Shown: piece after piece, positions 1 through 9,612 of the stretch | How positions within the stretch are numbered: the stretch's first letter is position 1 | Layout of the letters: each line of letters begins with the position of its first letter | Origin: Clostridium carboxidivorans P7 | Lineage (GTDB): Bacteria > Bacillota > Clostridia > Clostridiales > Clostridiaceae | Direction of reading: 5' to 3' | NCBI RefSeq assembly: GCF_001038625.1 | Contig: NZ_CP011803.1 | Location: forward strand, 1,922,001-1,986,000 | Length of the DNA stretch: 64,000 nucleotides | Made by a program: the position numbers and the translations under genes | The notes under the pieces: generated by a model | What the model saw: only the letters and a program-made list of their open reading frames with translations | The model's database searches: none | What the model was told of the DNA's origin: nothing

Positions 1-321
1 AAGCAATTTATTTGCAGTTACTACATGCTTTTTCTTTCTTATAGAATTTAATATATATTCCTTGGCAGGTTCTAATCCACCTATAACCTCTACTACAATT
101 TTTATGCTATCATCATTAAATATTTCATCTACATTAGTGGTTAGAATTTCATCAGGTACTTCTACCCCTCTATTTTTTCCTGTATCTCTTACAAGTATTT
201 TTGCAATTTCTATATCATAGCCTGCTCTTTTCATTATAGTTTCTCTATTGTTTTTTAATATATTCCAAACACCTTTTCCTACATTTCCTAAACCTAATAA
301 CGCAATTCTAACCTTTTCCAT
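1..321 (-). CDS. hom: homoserine dehydrogenase, N-terminal part (cut by window edge)
   Basis: Reading the minus strand from an ATG at 321 gives 107 codons open to the window edge. The protein begins MEKVRIALLGLGNVGKGVW, the Rossmann GxGxxG nucleotide-binding loop of homoserine dehydrogenase, and continues with EVIGGLEPAKEYI and KHVVTANK, both typical of the NAD(P)-binding domain. The enzyme reduces aspartate semialdehyde to homoserine in threonine/methionine synthesis. A GAGGAG ribosome binding site lies about 8 nt upstream. It is the fourth gene of the thrC-thrB-aspartokinase-hom run, 27 nt after the aspartokinase stop. The C-terminal catalytic part, and an ACT domain if present, lie outside the window. 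Confidence 0.93.
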   Translation of the reverse strand, partial: MEKVRIALLGLGNVGKGVWNILKNNRETIMKRAGYDIEIAKILVRDTGKNRGVEVPDEILTTNVDEIFNDDSIKIVVEVIGGLEPAKEYILNSIRKKKHVVTANKLL

Positions 322-348
322 AATTATTACTCCTCTCATTTCCACAAA

Positions 349-1668
349 CTAATTTACAAAAGCTCTATATATAGATCTAAGACCTTTTTCAAAATCATCA
401 TTTTCCACACCTACAGTAATGTTTATTTCACTAGATCCTTGATTTATCATTCTAATGTTTACATCACCTTTAGCAAGACCACTAAATACCTTTGATGATA
501 TTCCTTTTGTTCTATCCATACCTTTGCCTACAGTAGCTATAAGTGCCATATTCGGATGAACATCTATAGAATCTGGATTGCATTGTCTTTTTATTTCTTC
601 CAATATATTATCCAATTTATCTTCAAGCTGCTCCTCCTCTATTACTAATGAAACTGAATCTATACCAGAGGGCATATTCTCAAAGGATACTCCATTACTC
701 TCTAATATGGAGAGAAGTTTTCTGCAAAAACCCTGTTCTGAATTCATAAGCATTTTTTGTACAGCTATAACTGTAAATCCCTTTTTTCCTGCTATACCTG
801 TAATAGTTCCACTATAGCTTATAGGTTTATTATCATCTACAATTAAAGTTCCTTTATCTTCTGGTTTATTGGTATTTCTTATATTTATAGGAATGCATAC
901 ATCTCTAATTGGAAATATACTTTCTTCATGAAGTACCTTTGCTCCCATATAAGAAAGCTCCCTAAGTTCCTTATAAGTTATAACTTCTATTGGTTTAGCA
1001 TCTTCAACTATATTAGGATCTGCCATTAAAAATCCTGAAACATCTGTCCAATTTTCATAAAGCTCAGCTTGTGAACATCTTGCAATTATAGCTCCTGTTA
1101 CATCAGATCCTCCTCTTGTAAAAGTTTTTATACTTCCATCAGGCATAGCACCATAAAATCCTGGTATAACTGCTTTTTTCACATTTGCCATTCTTTCTTT
1201 AAATGCTTTTTCTGTAGCTTTAAGGTCCAAAGTTTTATGCTTCTTAAAACATATAACCTCTGCTGCATCTACAAATTCATATCCAAGATAAGCTGCCAAA
1301 ATAAGTCCATTCAAATATTCCCCTCTACTTGCTGTATAATCTGCTGAAGCTCCTTGTTCTACTTTATCTTTTACTTCATCCAAATATTTTTTTATATCTA
1401 TATCAACTTCCAATTCCTTTGCCAAAGTAACATATCTATCTTCTATAAGCTTAAAAACATCTTCAAAGGATATACTATTTTGTGCATGTGCATGACACAA
1501 ATATAAAAGATCCGTTATTTTATAATCCTTTTTAAATCTCTTTCCTGGTGCTGAAGGTACGATATATCTTCTCTTATCATCATCTAAAACTATATTTTTT
1601 ACCTTTCTAAATTGATCACTATCTGCAAGTGAACTTCCTCCAAATTTAGCTACAACTATATTACTCAT
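349..1668 (-). CDS. aspartate kinase, monofunctional
   Basis: 439 aa. It phosphorylates aspartate, the first step towards Lys, Thr and Met. The KFGGSS substrate/ATP motif is at residues 8-13 and TFTRGGSDVTG at 182-192. The last ~130 residues look like paired ACT regulatory domains (KGFTVIAVQK; NPDSIDVHPN; TVGKGM). Length and layout fit the single-polypeptide class of ~440-450 aa (LysC/YclM type) rather than the alpha/beta class. Its place between thrB and hom suggests it serves threonine synthesis and is feedback-controlled by threonine, or by lysine plus threonine; that is inference. The gene starts 68 nt after the thrB stop, so translation is probably independent. Confidence 0.93.
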   Translation of the reverse strand: MSNIVVAKFGGSSLADSDQFRKVKNIVLDDDKRRYIVPSAPGKRFKKDYKITDLLYLCHAHAQNSISFEDVFKLIEDRYVTLAKELEVDIDIKKYLDEVKDKVEQGASADYTASRGEYLNGLILAAYLGYEFVDAAEVICFKKHKTLDLKATEKAFKERMANVKKAVIPGFYGAMPDGSIKTFTRGGSDVTGAIIARCSQAELYENWTDVSGFLMADPNIVEDAKPIEVITYKELRELSYMGAKVLHEESIFPIRDVCIPINIRNTNKPEDKGTLIVDDNKPISYSGTITGIAGKKGFTVIAVQKMLMNSEQGFCRKLLSILESNGVSFENMPSGIDSVSLVIEEEQLEDKLDNILEEIKRQCNPDSIDVHPNMALIATVGKGMDRTKGISSKVFSGLAKGDVNIRMINQGSSEINITVGVENDDFEKGLRSIYRAFVN

Positions 1669-1736
1669 TATTAGCCCCCCGTTTATTTTAGTTAAAAGTT
1701 AATAGTCAAGAATTAAGATTGGTTCTAACTATGAAC

Positions 1737-2645
1737 TTAACTGCATTTAGTTAATTCTGCTTCTCTATTTACAATAACTCCTTGATTTTCTATTTTAAGT
1801 TCTTTTACTGTCCACTTGTTTTTCAAAGTATTTAAAAACTTCTGAATATTTTTTGTAAAATCATTATCCTCTTCCTTAAGCATAACCATAATTGTTGGGC
1901 CTGCCCCACTTAAAAATACACCCAAACAATTAAGTTTTTCACATTGTTCCTTTACAGGATAAAAATTTTCTATAAGCTGTGCTCTATAATCTTCATGCAG
2001 CTTGTCTTTGCAAGCAAATTTAAGCAAATGAAAATCCCCATTATTTAGAGCACTTATTAATAGTGCAGTTCTTCCTATATTGTAAATTCCCTGCTTATAG
2101 TCTACATTTTTAGGTAATACTGCTCTTGCCTTTTCTGTAGATAATGTAAAGTTAGGTATAAGTGCACAAAACTTAATGCCTTCTTTTATATTTACCTTAT
2201 TATAAACAACTTCCTCACCTTCAGATATAGAAACAGTCATACCCCCGCAAAATGCCGGATTTATATTATCGGGATGTCCTTCAACTTCCACTGCCAAATC
2301 TAAAAGCTGTTGATTGTTTAAAACTCTTCCTGCTAATTCATTAGCACAAACAACGCCTCCTATTACACAAGCAGCACTACTTCCAAGGCCTCTTGATACA
2401 GGTATTTCGCTTTCTATTTTTATTTTCAAACCTGTAGGCTTATAACCTATTTTTTCAAAACATTTTTTCATAGCCCTATATATTAAATTATCTTCATTTT
2501 TAAATTTATCATCACAACCTTCAAAAATAAGGCCTTCTTCAATTTCTTCTACAATAAATCTATTATACATATTAACTGCTATTCCAAGGCAATCAAATCC
2601 AGGTCCCATATTTGCACTTGTAGCAGGTACTCTAACTTCTACCAT
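1737..2645 (-). CDS. thrB: homoserine kinase
   Basis: 302 aa GHMP-family kinase making O-phosphohomoserine. The N-terminal [15 protein letters not shown] motif and the ATP loop [16 protein letters not shown] (about residues 87-102) are diagnostic, and a C-terminal GAGPT is present. I place the start at the ATG at 2645: an in-frame GTG at 2654 lies inside the AGGTGA ribosome binding site, so the 305-aa version is an over-extension. It follows thrC after only 9 nt, and thrC makes threonine from its product, so the two are clearly coupled. Confidence 0.95.
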   Translation of the reverse strand: MVEVRVPATSANMGPGFDCLGIAVNMYNRFIVEEIEEGLIFEGCDDKFKNEDNLIYRAMKKCFEKIGYKPTGLKIKIESEIPVSRGLGSSAACVIGGVVCANELAGRVLNNQQLLDLAVEVEGHPDNINPAFCGGMTVSISEGEEVVYNKVNIKEGIKFCALIPNFTLSTEKARAVLPKNVDYKQGIYNIGRTALLISALNNGDFHLLKFACKDKLHEDYRAQLIENFYPVKEQCEKLNCLGVFLSGAGPTIMVMLKEEDNDFTKNIQKFLNTLKNKWTVKELKIENQGVIVNREAELTKCS

Positions 2646-2654
2646 AAATATCAC

Positions 2655-4136
2655 CTATATCCTTAAAAATTTTTTAATAACTTCCCTCATTTCGTACTTT
2701 TCACAATTTACACTATGACGAATTTCTTTTTTATCTAGTCCGCGTATACCTTTTGGTATTTCAAGTTTCATTTCCTTTGATAAACTTTGTATCATTTCAA
2801 ATTCAGAAGCGTTTTTATCTGCAAAATTTAATACTTCATTTATGCTCTTTGGAAACTTAAATGGACTTGCTGTTGAAGCTATTACTGTAACACTTTCATC
2901 TCCTGTATTCTGCTTATATCTTTCATAAACCTGGTAAGCTACTGCAGTATGAGTATCTATAACATAATTAGATGTTTCATAAACCTTTTTAACTGCTTCA
3001 ATGGTTTCTTGCTCTGTAGCAAAATCTCCATATAGCCCTTTCAAATTTTCCTTCATAATCTTTGTTATTTCATACTTACCTTCTTCTTTAAGCTGTTTCA
3101 TAAATATATTTATAAGTTCTTCATTTCTATCGCTTATTTCATATAAAAATCTTTCTAAATTGCTGGATATCAAAATATCCATTGAAGGAGAATTAGTTAC
3201 AGAAAAATCTCTTTTTCTATCATAAATTCCTGTGTTTATAAAGTCTGTAAGAACTTTATTTTCATTAGATGCACAAATGAACTTTCCTATATTAACACCC
3301 ATTTGCTTAGCATAAAAAGCTGCTAGTATATTTCCAAAGTTTCCTGTAGGAACAACTACATTTATACTTTCTCCATCTTTAATCTTCTTATTTTTTAATA
3401 AACTCACATAGGAATAAACATAATAAACTATTTGAGGTACAAGTCTTCCTATATTTATTGAATTTGCAGAAGAAAACATATATCCTTTTTCATTTAAATT
3501 TTCATTAAATTCTTTATCTGCAAATATATCCTTAACTCCACTTTGAGCATCGTCAAAGTTTCCTTCTATACCTACCACAAAGGTGTTTTCACCTTCTTGA
3601 GTAATCATTTGTCTTCTTTGAATTTCACTTACACCATGTTCTGGATAAAAGACTATAATTTTTGTTCCATCTACATCATGAAATCCTTCCAAAGCTGCCT
3701 TTCCGGTATCACCTGATGTGGCTGTAAGTATAACTACTTCTTTTTCTACACCCAGCTTCTTAGCTGCTGTCTTTAAAAGATGTGGTAATACACTCAATGC
3801 CATATCTTTAAATGCTAGTGTACTTCCATGATAAAGTTCTAAAAAATATGCTCCTGACTTGTACACTAATGGTGCTATTTGAGAATTTTCAAATTTTTCA
3901 TCATAAGCTCTATCTATACAATCTTTAAGTTCTTCATCACTAAAATCATCAAAATATTTTTTCATAATATATAATGCAAGTTCCTGGTAACTCATATTTC
4001 CTAATTCTTCAAAAGATCTGGTTATCTTAGGAAACTTGTCTGGTATATATAATCCACCGTCTTCGGCTATTCCTTTTATTATTGCTTCTGATGCTTTTAC
4101 AACTTTTCCTTTTCCCCTGGTGCTTTTGTATAACAT
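2655..4136 (-). CDS. thrC: threonine synthase
   Basis: 493 aa PLP enzyme that converts O-phosphohomoserine to threonine. Family marks are the N-terminal MLYKSTRG, the PLP-lysine segment HGSTLAFKDMALS with Lys110, TATSGDTGKAALEG, and VVPTGNFGNILAAF. The length fits the long fungal/proteobacterial-type ThrC class. It is the first gene of the operon, with an AAGGGGGG ribosome binding site about 7 nt before the ATG and a sigma-A type promoter at 4203-4231. I saw no T-box or leader peptide in the ~70-nt leader. Confidence 0.95.
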   Translation of the reverse strand: MLYKSTRGKGKVVKASEAIIKGIAEDGGLYIPDKFPKITRSFEELGNMSYQELALYIMKKYFDDFSDEELKDCIDRAYDEKFENSQIAPLVYKSGAYFLELYHGSTLAFKDMALSVLPHLLKTAAKKLGVEKEVVILTATSGDTGKAALEGFHDVDGTKIIVFYPEHGVSEIQRRQMITQEGENTFVVGIEGNFDDAQSGVKDIFADKEFNENLNEKGYMFSSANSINIGRLVPQIVYYVYSYVSLLKNKKIKDGESINVVVPTGNFGNILAAFYAKQMGVNIGKFICASNENKVLTDFINTGIYDRKRDFSVTNSPSMDILISSNLERFLYEISDRNEELINIFMKQLKEEGKYEITKIMKENLKGLYGDFATEQETIEAVKKVYETSNYVIDTHTAVAYQVYERYKQNTGDESVTVIASTASPFKFPKSINEVLNFADKNASEFEMIQSLSKEMKLEIPKGIRGLDKKEIRHSVNCEKYEMREVIKKFLRI

Positions 4137-4202
4137 TTATTAGCCCCCCTTTAAAGTTAACTTTTTATATATTTTATATATGTATGTTTAGTTATGTTAT
4201 AT

Positions 4203-4231
4203 ATAATATAATGTTTGTGTAAAAAAATCAA
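4203..4231 (-). promoter_or_regulatory. sigma-A promoter of the threonine operon
   Basis: On the minus strand TTGATT (4226-4231) is separated by 17 nt from TATTAT (4203-4208), followed by a ~65-nt leader to thrC. The spacing is ideal and the -10 differs from consensus by one base. The sequence shows the boxes; promoter activity is inferred. Confidence 0.6.
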
Positions 4232-4411
4232 GTGTTTTTTTTTAGGCGTACACTTTGTATGCATTTGTTTTATTTAAAACCTTTACAAATCAAGGTTTTA
4301 TCAGTATTTTCACACAATTCTCTCTTTAGATTTTTTAATAATTTTATAAAATACAAATGCAATAAAAAATTCATGATGTGAAACAAAATATTTAAACATA
4401 CAAATTAAAAA

Positions 4412-4466
4412 GGTATGAATTCAGTATTTCCTGAAAAACAATTTCAGGAAATACTGAATTCATACC
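4412..4466 (-). terminator. terminator of the lyxose/xylulokinase operon
   Basis: A perfect 25-bp inverted repeat (4412-4436 / 4442-4466) with a 5-nt loop, followed on the minus strand by TTTTTAATTT. It lies 50 nt after the xylulokinase stop. The rest of 4137-4515 holds only the threonine promoter and leader. The stem is unusually long and perfect for a terminator. Confidence 0.85.
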
Positions 4467-4515
4467 CAAATTAGAATTTATTATTTAAAATTGTACTATG
4501 ATTATCCAATTTTAC

Positions 4516-6015
4516 TTACAAAACCCCATTCAACCTTTTAAAGGAGTCTTTTAAAACAGAATATAAATCTTTATATATATCATAAACTTTTTCATATTTT
4601 TCTATATTTTCTTTTATTGGCTCAGTGGTTTCAGTAACTTTGATTAATTTATAACAAGCTTCATCTACAGTCTTATAAAGTCCACATGCTGTAGCTGCTA
4701 ATATTGCTGCACCATAAGCTGGTCCTTCCTCAGAATTTATAATCTGAACCTTTACATTAAATATATCTGCAAGAATTTGTCTCCATAACGGACTTTTAGC
4801 ACCACCGCCGCTTAATCTAACTTCATTTATAGGTACTTTTATGCTTTTTAAAATTTCCAGCGAATCCTTAAGTCCAAAGCACACTCCTTCTAATATTGCT
4901 CTAGTAATATCACCACGTTTATGAGTAATATTAAGTCCAATTATAGTTCCTTTAGCATCTGGATCACTGTGAGGGGTTCTCTCTCCCATAAGATATGGCA
5001 AAAATATCAATCCACCAGCACCTATCTTTGATTCACCTGCTTCATAAAGCAGCTTTTCAAAAGGACTTTCCTTTAAATCTTTATTTACATTTTCTACCCA
5101 CCATTTAAGGCATGAAGCAGCTGAAAGCATTACTCCCATTTGATGCCATTTTCCATTGGCATGGCAGAAGGAATGTAATCTGTTTTCCTCATCTACACTA
5201 TAATCATCACTGCTTGCAAAAACTACTCCAGAGGTACCCATAACTACAGAAATCGTACCTGCCTTTACAGTGCCTGTTCCTACAGCTCCAGCTGCTTGAT
5301 CTCCAGCACCTGCTGCTACTACAGCTTTAGTTGAAATGTCTGTATAATCTGCAACTTCTTTTGATATTTCTCCAATTATCTCTGAAGATTCATAAACCTT
5401 AGGAAGAAATTCCTCTTTTATTTGAATCAGTTTTAACATTTCCTGTGACCATACTCTATTTTTTACATCAAACATCAATGTACCTGAAGCATCTGAAACA
5501 TCTGTAGCAATTTTTCCTGTTAATTTAAAATTTATATAATCCTTTGGAAGTAAAATATGCGCTATTTTACTAAATATATGAGGTTCATGTTTCTTAACCC
5601 ACAATAGCTTTGGAGCTGTAAAGCCTGTTAATGCCTTGTTACCTGTATAAAGAGAAAGCTTATCTCTTCCAACTTCATTATTTAAGTAATCACATTCTTC
5701 TTGAGTTCTCTGATCACACCATAATATAGCAGGTCTTAAAACATTATAATCCTCATCCAAAAGCACCAAGCCATGCATTTGTCCACTCAATCCAATACCA
5801 TCTATAGCTCTATACTGAGAATCCGCTTTACATACTATCTCCTTTAATCCTTCTTTAACAGCATTCCACCAATCTTCAGGATCTTGTTCTGCAAAGCCAA
5901 CCTTAGGATAATGTACATCATATTCCTTACTATTAGAAGCAACCACTTGTCCATTTTCATTCATGATTACTATCTTTACTGAAGATGTTCCTAAATCAAT
6001 TCCTAGGAAATTCAT
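4516..6015 (-). CDS. xylB: xylulokinase
   Basis: 499 aa FGGY-family sugar kinase that phosphorylates D-xylulose at O5, feeding the pentose phosphate or phosphoketolase pathway. Marks are MNFLGIDLGTSSVK, LSGQMHGLVLLD, GAGDQAAGAVGTG and the C-terminal RLSGGGAKSPLWRQ. The ATG at 6015 is chosen because GAGGTGAT sits just before it; the earlier in-frame codon is upstream of that site. It is the last gene of an operon carrying an importer, PfkB kinase, aldolase and D-lyxose isomerase, so its likely substrate source is D-lyxose made into D-xylulose. Other FGGY pentulose kinases (e.g. ribulose-specific) cannot be fully excluded, but the sequence pattern is closest to XylB. Confidence 0.88.
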   Translation of the reverse strand: MNFLGIDLGTSSVKIVIMNENGQVVASNSKEYDVHYPKVGFAEQDPEDWWNAVKEGLKEIVCKADSQYRAIDGIGLSGQMHGLVLLDEDYNVLRPAILWCDQRTQEECDYLNNEVGRDKLSLYTGNKALTGFTAPKLLWVKKHEPHIFSKIAHILLPKDYINFKLTGKIATDVSDASGTLMFDVKNRVWSQEMLKLIQIKEEFLPKVYESSEIIGEISKEVADYTDISTKAVVAAGAGDQAAGAVGTGTVKAGTISVVMGTSGVVFASSDDYSVDEENRLHSFCHANGKWHQMGVMLSAASCLKWWVENVNKDLKESPFEKLLYEAGESKIGAGGLIFLPYLMGERTPHSDPDAKGTIIGLNITHKRGDITRAILEGVCFGLKDSLEILKSIKVPINEVRLSGGGAKSPLWRQILADIFNVKVQIINSEEGPAYGAAILAATACGLYKTVDEACYKLIKVTETTEPIKENIEKYEKVYDIYKDLYSVLKDSFKRLNGVL

Positions 6016-6133
6016 GAAAATCACCTCTTTATTCCTTAATAAAAACTCCATTTAAATAATTTATTGATTTAAATGTCATTAAAATACTATCAAAGCCTCA
6101 TCTCCAAATATACTTAAATAATAATCATTTATA

Positions 6134-6694
<561 letters not shown>

Positions 6695-7558
6695 TTAACA
6701 CATTTTGTTAAAAACTCTCATAGCTTTCATAGCATCCTGCTTCATAGCTTCAATAGCTAGACAAGTAATGTCATGATAAAAAACATCACCTTCTGAAGCA
6801 TTTATCTTTTTTCTTATGGCTTCTCCTGCAGCACGAGACATATAAGTATAGTAATTGATTTTTCTAACTCCTCTTTCAATTACTTTACGATAATCATCCT
6901 CACTAACACCAGAACCACCATGCATAACAATAGGTAATTGAGCTTTTTTACGAATTTCACTTAATCTTTCATAATCCAGCTTTGGAGTTTTTAAATATAT
7001 TCCATGAGCAGTACCGAAGGAAGCTGCAAGAGCATCAATATTTGTCTTTTTAACAAAATCAGCAGCCATATCTGGATTTGTGTAAAGATCTTTATTTTCT
7101 GAGCCTTCCTCTACTCCAATTTTTTCTCCACCTACACCTGACGTAGTCATAATTCCAAGTTCTGCTTCTACTGAAACTCCTTTTAAATGAGCATCTTTTA
7201 CTACCTGACATGTTAATTCTACATTTTTTTCATATGGTAAACTTGAGCCATCAAACATTACTGAAGTAAATCCAAGCTCCATTGCTTTATAAATTAAATC
7301 CAAACTACTGCCATGATCTAAATGAACACATACAGGTACCTTTGCAGCTTTAGCAGCCTGCAGCATAATAGGTCCTATTATTTCTATAGGAACAATTGAT
7401 TCATGAACTTCTGCATGAGAAATTATAACTGGCACCTTTAATTCTTCTGCTCCAGCTATTACTGCTCTTACAGCTTCTAAGGTTGGAGTATTAAATGCAC
7501 CTACTGCATATCCTTTTTTCTCCGCATCCTCAAGTAAATTACAAAGACTAACTAACAT
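6695..7558 (-). CDS. class II ketose-bisphosphate/ketose-phosphate aldolase
   Basis: 287 aa zinc-dependent class II aldolase of the Fba/GatY/KbaY type. Visible marks are GYAVGAFNTPTLE, the catalytic and zinc segment VCVHLDHG (Asp81, His82), VEAELG, FGTAHGIY and MHGGSG near residue 210. The ATG at 7558 is the true start: the upstream TTG lies in the GGAGGT ribosome binding site. Family members cleave fructose-1,6-bisphosphate, tagatose-1,6-bisphosphate or ketose-1-phosphates. The preceding gene is a PfkB kinase, so the pair may phosphorylate and then cleave a ketopentose-1-phosphate to DHAP plus glycolaldehyde; substrate is not decidable from sequence. Confidence 0.85.
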   Translation of the reverse strand: MLVSLCNLLEDAEKKGYAVGAFNTPTLEAVRAVIAGAEELKVPVIISHAEVHESIVPIEIIGPIMLQAAKAAKVPVCVHLDHGSSLDLIYKAMELGFTSVMFDGSSLPYEKNVELTCQVVKDAHLKGVSVEAELGIMTTSGVGGEKIGVEEGSENKDLYTNPDMAADFVKKTNIDALAASFGTAHGIYLKTPKLDYERLSEIRKKAQLPIVMHGGSGVSEDDYRKVIERGVRKINYYTYMSRAAGEAIRKKINASEGDVFYHDITCLAIEAMKQDAMKAMRVFNKMC

Positions 7559-7574
7559 TTCTTTTACCTCCAAT

Positions 7575-8594
7575 TTATATTTCTAGTGTAGGCTGTTTAG
7601 GCATGGTATTGTATAGTTCCAAAATCTTCTTTATATTTTTTACACCACTAGTACTGTCTACTGACGAAAGTGAACAAGCTGCTGTTGCAGTACCAACTTC
7701 CATTGCACTATCTATGGAATATCCCATATAAGCTGCATACAATACACCTGCTACATAGGCATCTCCAGCTCCTACCGTTCCTTTAATATATCCTTTTGGC
7801 AAAAGTAAAGATGGTCTTACATAGTAATTTCCTTTTTCATCTATTCCAAAACTAGATTCTGGAGTATGAATAATAGCCCACTGATTAACTCCCATATTCA
7901 TCAAATTTTTAAGAACGTCTAAAATATTTTCCACAATTAATTTTCCATCTTCATCTCTAAGATTTATCCCTGTGGTTTTTCCTGCTTCAATTTCATTTAA
8001 AATACAATAATCAGTATACTTAAGACTTGGTGGCACTAATTTTTTATATCTATCACTTTCTTCGCTAACCACATCTATAGAGGTCTTTATGCCTTTTTCC
8101 CTAGCCTTGCAGAGTACCCTTGCCATAACAGTTCCATACTCTTCATCTTCAGCATCCATTCCATCTAAAAGTAATATATAGCCTACATGTAAAATATCTG
8201 CCTCCAAAGTCTCCAAAGAAAAATGTCTTTCTGAAAATTCACTGCTTACTCCTCTATACATGAAGAAAGTACGAGTTTTATCACTTTCATCACTCATTAC
8301 ATCTGTAAAAGAAGTTTTACCTTGTCTTAAAACTCTTTTTAAATCTATATTAGGAAATTGCCCTAAGGTTTTTAGCACCAAATCTCCCATATCATCTGTA
8401 CCAATAAGTCCTATTGCTTTCAAAGGAACACTAGAATCTATTCTAGCTAAATCCATGATGCAATTGCACACAGCACCACCTAAAGAACTATTTACTTCTC
8501 GAATAGTAGTTAATTTAGATTTTTGTGGATAAACATCAATTTTTTTTAAATTATCCACTATTAAATTACCTGCAATAGCAATTCCTTTTTTCAT
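7575..8594 (-). CDS. PfkB-family carbohydrate kinase
   Basis: 339 aa ribokinase/PfkB-fold kinase. The N-terminal glycine motif region (SSLGGAVCN) and the C-terminal catalytic signature GTVGAGDAYVAG near residue 270, whose Asp is the base, are both present. The start ATG has AGGAGGG upstream. It lies 24 nt after the permease gene and 16 nt before the aldolase, so it is co-transcribed with both. The family covers ribokinase, fructokinase, 1-phosphofructokinase and ketohexokinase. The aldolase partner suggests a C-1 kinase of a ketose, but the sugar is unknown. Confidence 0.82.
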   Translation of the reverse strand: MKKGIAIAGNLIVDNLKKIDVYPQKSKLTTIREVNSSLGGAVCNCIMDLARIDSSVPLKAIGLIGTDDMGDLVLKTLGQFPNIDLKRVLRQGKTSFTDVMSDESDKTRTFFMYRGVSSEFSERHFSLETLEADILHVGYILLLDGMDAEDEEYGTVMARVLCKAREKGIKTSIDVVSEESDRYKKLVPPSLKYTDYCILNEIEAGKTTGINLRDEDGKLIVENILDVLKNLMNMGVNQWAIIHTPESSFGIDEKGNYYVRPSLLLPKGYIKGTVGAGDAYVAGVLYAAYMGYSIDSAMEVGTATAACSLSSVDSTSGVKNIKKILELYNTMPKQPTLEI

Positions 8595-8618
8595 GTGTTC
8601 CCTCCTAAATATTAAAAG

Positions 8619-9611
8619 CTAAAATTTTGCTTTTTTCTTTTTTAATGCATCTACATAAACGGCAATTAAAATTACAACACCTTTTACTATATACTGCCAG
8701 AAAGAGTCAACATTCATAAGGTTAAGTCCATTACTTAATACTCCTATTACTAATCCACCAATTACAGTTCCGCCCATTTTTCCAGAACCACCACTCATGC
8801 TTGTACCTCCAAGTACAACAGCTGCAATAGCGTCCATTTCTGCTCCATTACCTGCTGTTGGCTGTCCTGAGAACATACGAGATGCTAGTACAATACCAGC
8901 AATAGCTGCCATAAGTCCACTAAAAGCATATGGGAAGAAAAGCACTTTATCTATTTTTATACCTGAAAATCTTGCAGCTTCACGATTTCCACCTACAGCA
9001 TAAATATGTCTTCCTAATTTTGTTTTATTCATTATAAGTACTGAAATAACAAGTATAATAATTAAGTAGAATACTGGAGTTGGAAGAAAATTAAATACAT
9101 ATCCTGATCCTATAAAGTTAAATCCATCCGACATAACACGTATTGGCTTTCCACCAGTATATACATAAGCAGCTCCACGAGCTATATTCATAGTTGCTAA
9201 AGTAACTATAAAAGGTGGTATAGTAGTTTTTGCAACAACTAATCCATTAAATACACCTATAACTACTCCTGATAGCAAACCAGCAATTACAGCTACAAAT
9301 ACAGAAGCTCCTTGAAATGCAATTAAACCACCTGTAATTACTCCTGACAAAGCAATTATAGCTCCTACAGAAAGGTCTATTCCTCCTAAAATAATTACCA
9401 TAGTCATAGCACAAGCTAAATATAAATTTGTAGATGTTTGTCTAAGTACATTCATTATATTTTTCTGTGATAGAAATACTGGTGATATAAATGATAAAAG
9501 AACACATAAAGCAATAAATCCTATTAAAATTCCAAGATTCTCTCTTAAAAACTGTACAAAAAAATTTCTTTCTTTTTTCTCCTTTGTTATTGTTTCCGTT
9601 TGTAGAGACAT
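8619..9611 (-). CDS. sugar ABC transporter permease (RbsC family)
   Basis: 330 aa hydrophobic protein with about 8-10 membrane segments and the RbsC/XylH signature GIDLSVGAIIALSGV plus AVVLGGTSMSGGSGKMGGT. The start is the ATG at 9611, after an AGGAGG embedded in the last codons of the ATPase gene; the stop of the ATPase is one base away. The N-terminus is cytoplasmic and charged (ETITKEKKER). It forms the homodimeric membrane pore of the first ribose-type importer with the genes at 9613 and 11193. Confidence 0.9.
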   Translation of the reverse strand: MSLQTETITKEKKERNFFVQFLRENLGILIGFIALCVLLSFISPVFLSQKNIMNVLRQTSTNLYLACAMTMVIILGGIDLSVGAIIALSGVITGGLIAFQGASVFVAVIAGLLSGVVIGVFNGLVVAKTTIPPFIVTLATMNIARGAAYVYTGGKPIRVMSDGFNFIGSGYVFNFLPTPVFYLIIILVISVLIMNKTKLGRHIYAVGGNREAARFSGIKIDKVLFFPYAFSGLMAAIAGIVLASRMFSGQPTAGNGAEMDAIAAVVLGGTSMSGGSGKMGGTVIGGLVIGVLSNGLNLMNVDSFWQYIVKGVVILIAVYVDALKKKKAKF

Positions 9612-9612
9612 A

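Noticed and set aside
4137-4411. Looked for a threonine T-box or leader peptide before thrC
   Set aside because: No TGGNACCGCG sequence, no stem and no short Thr-rich frame; only a plain promoter.
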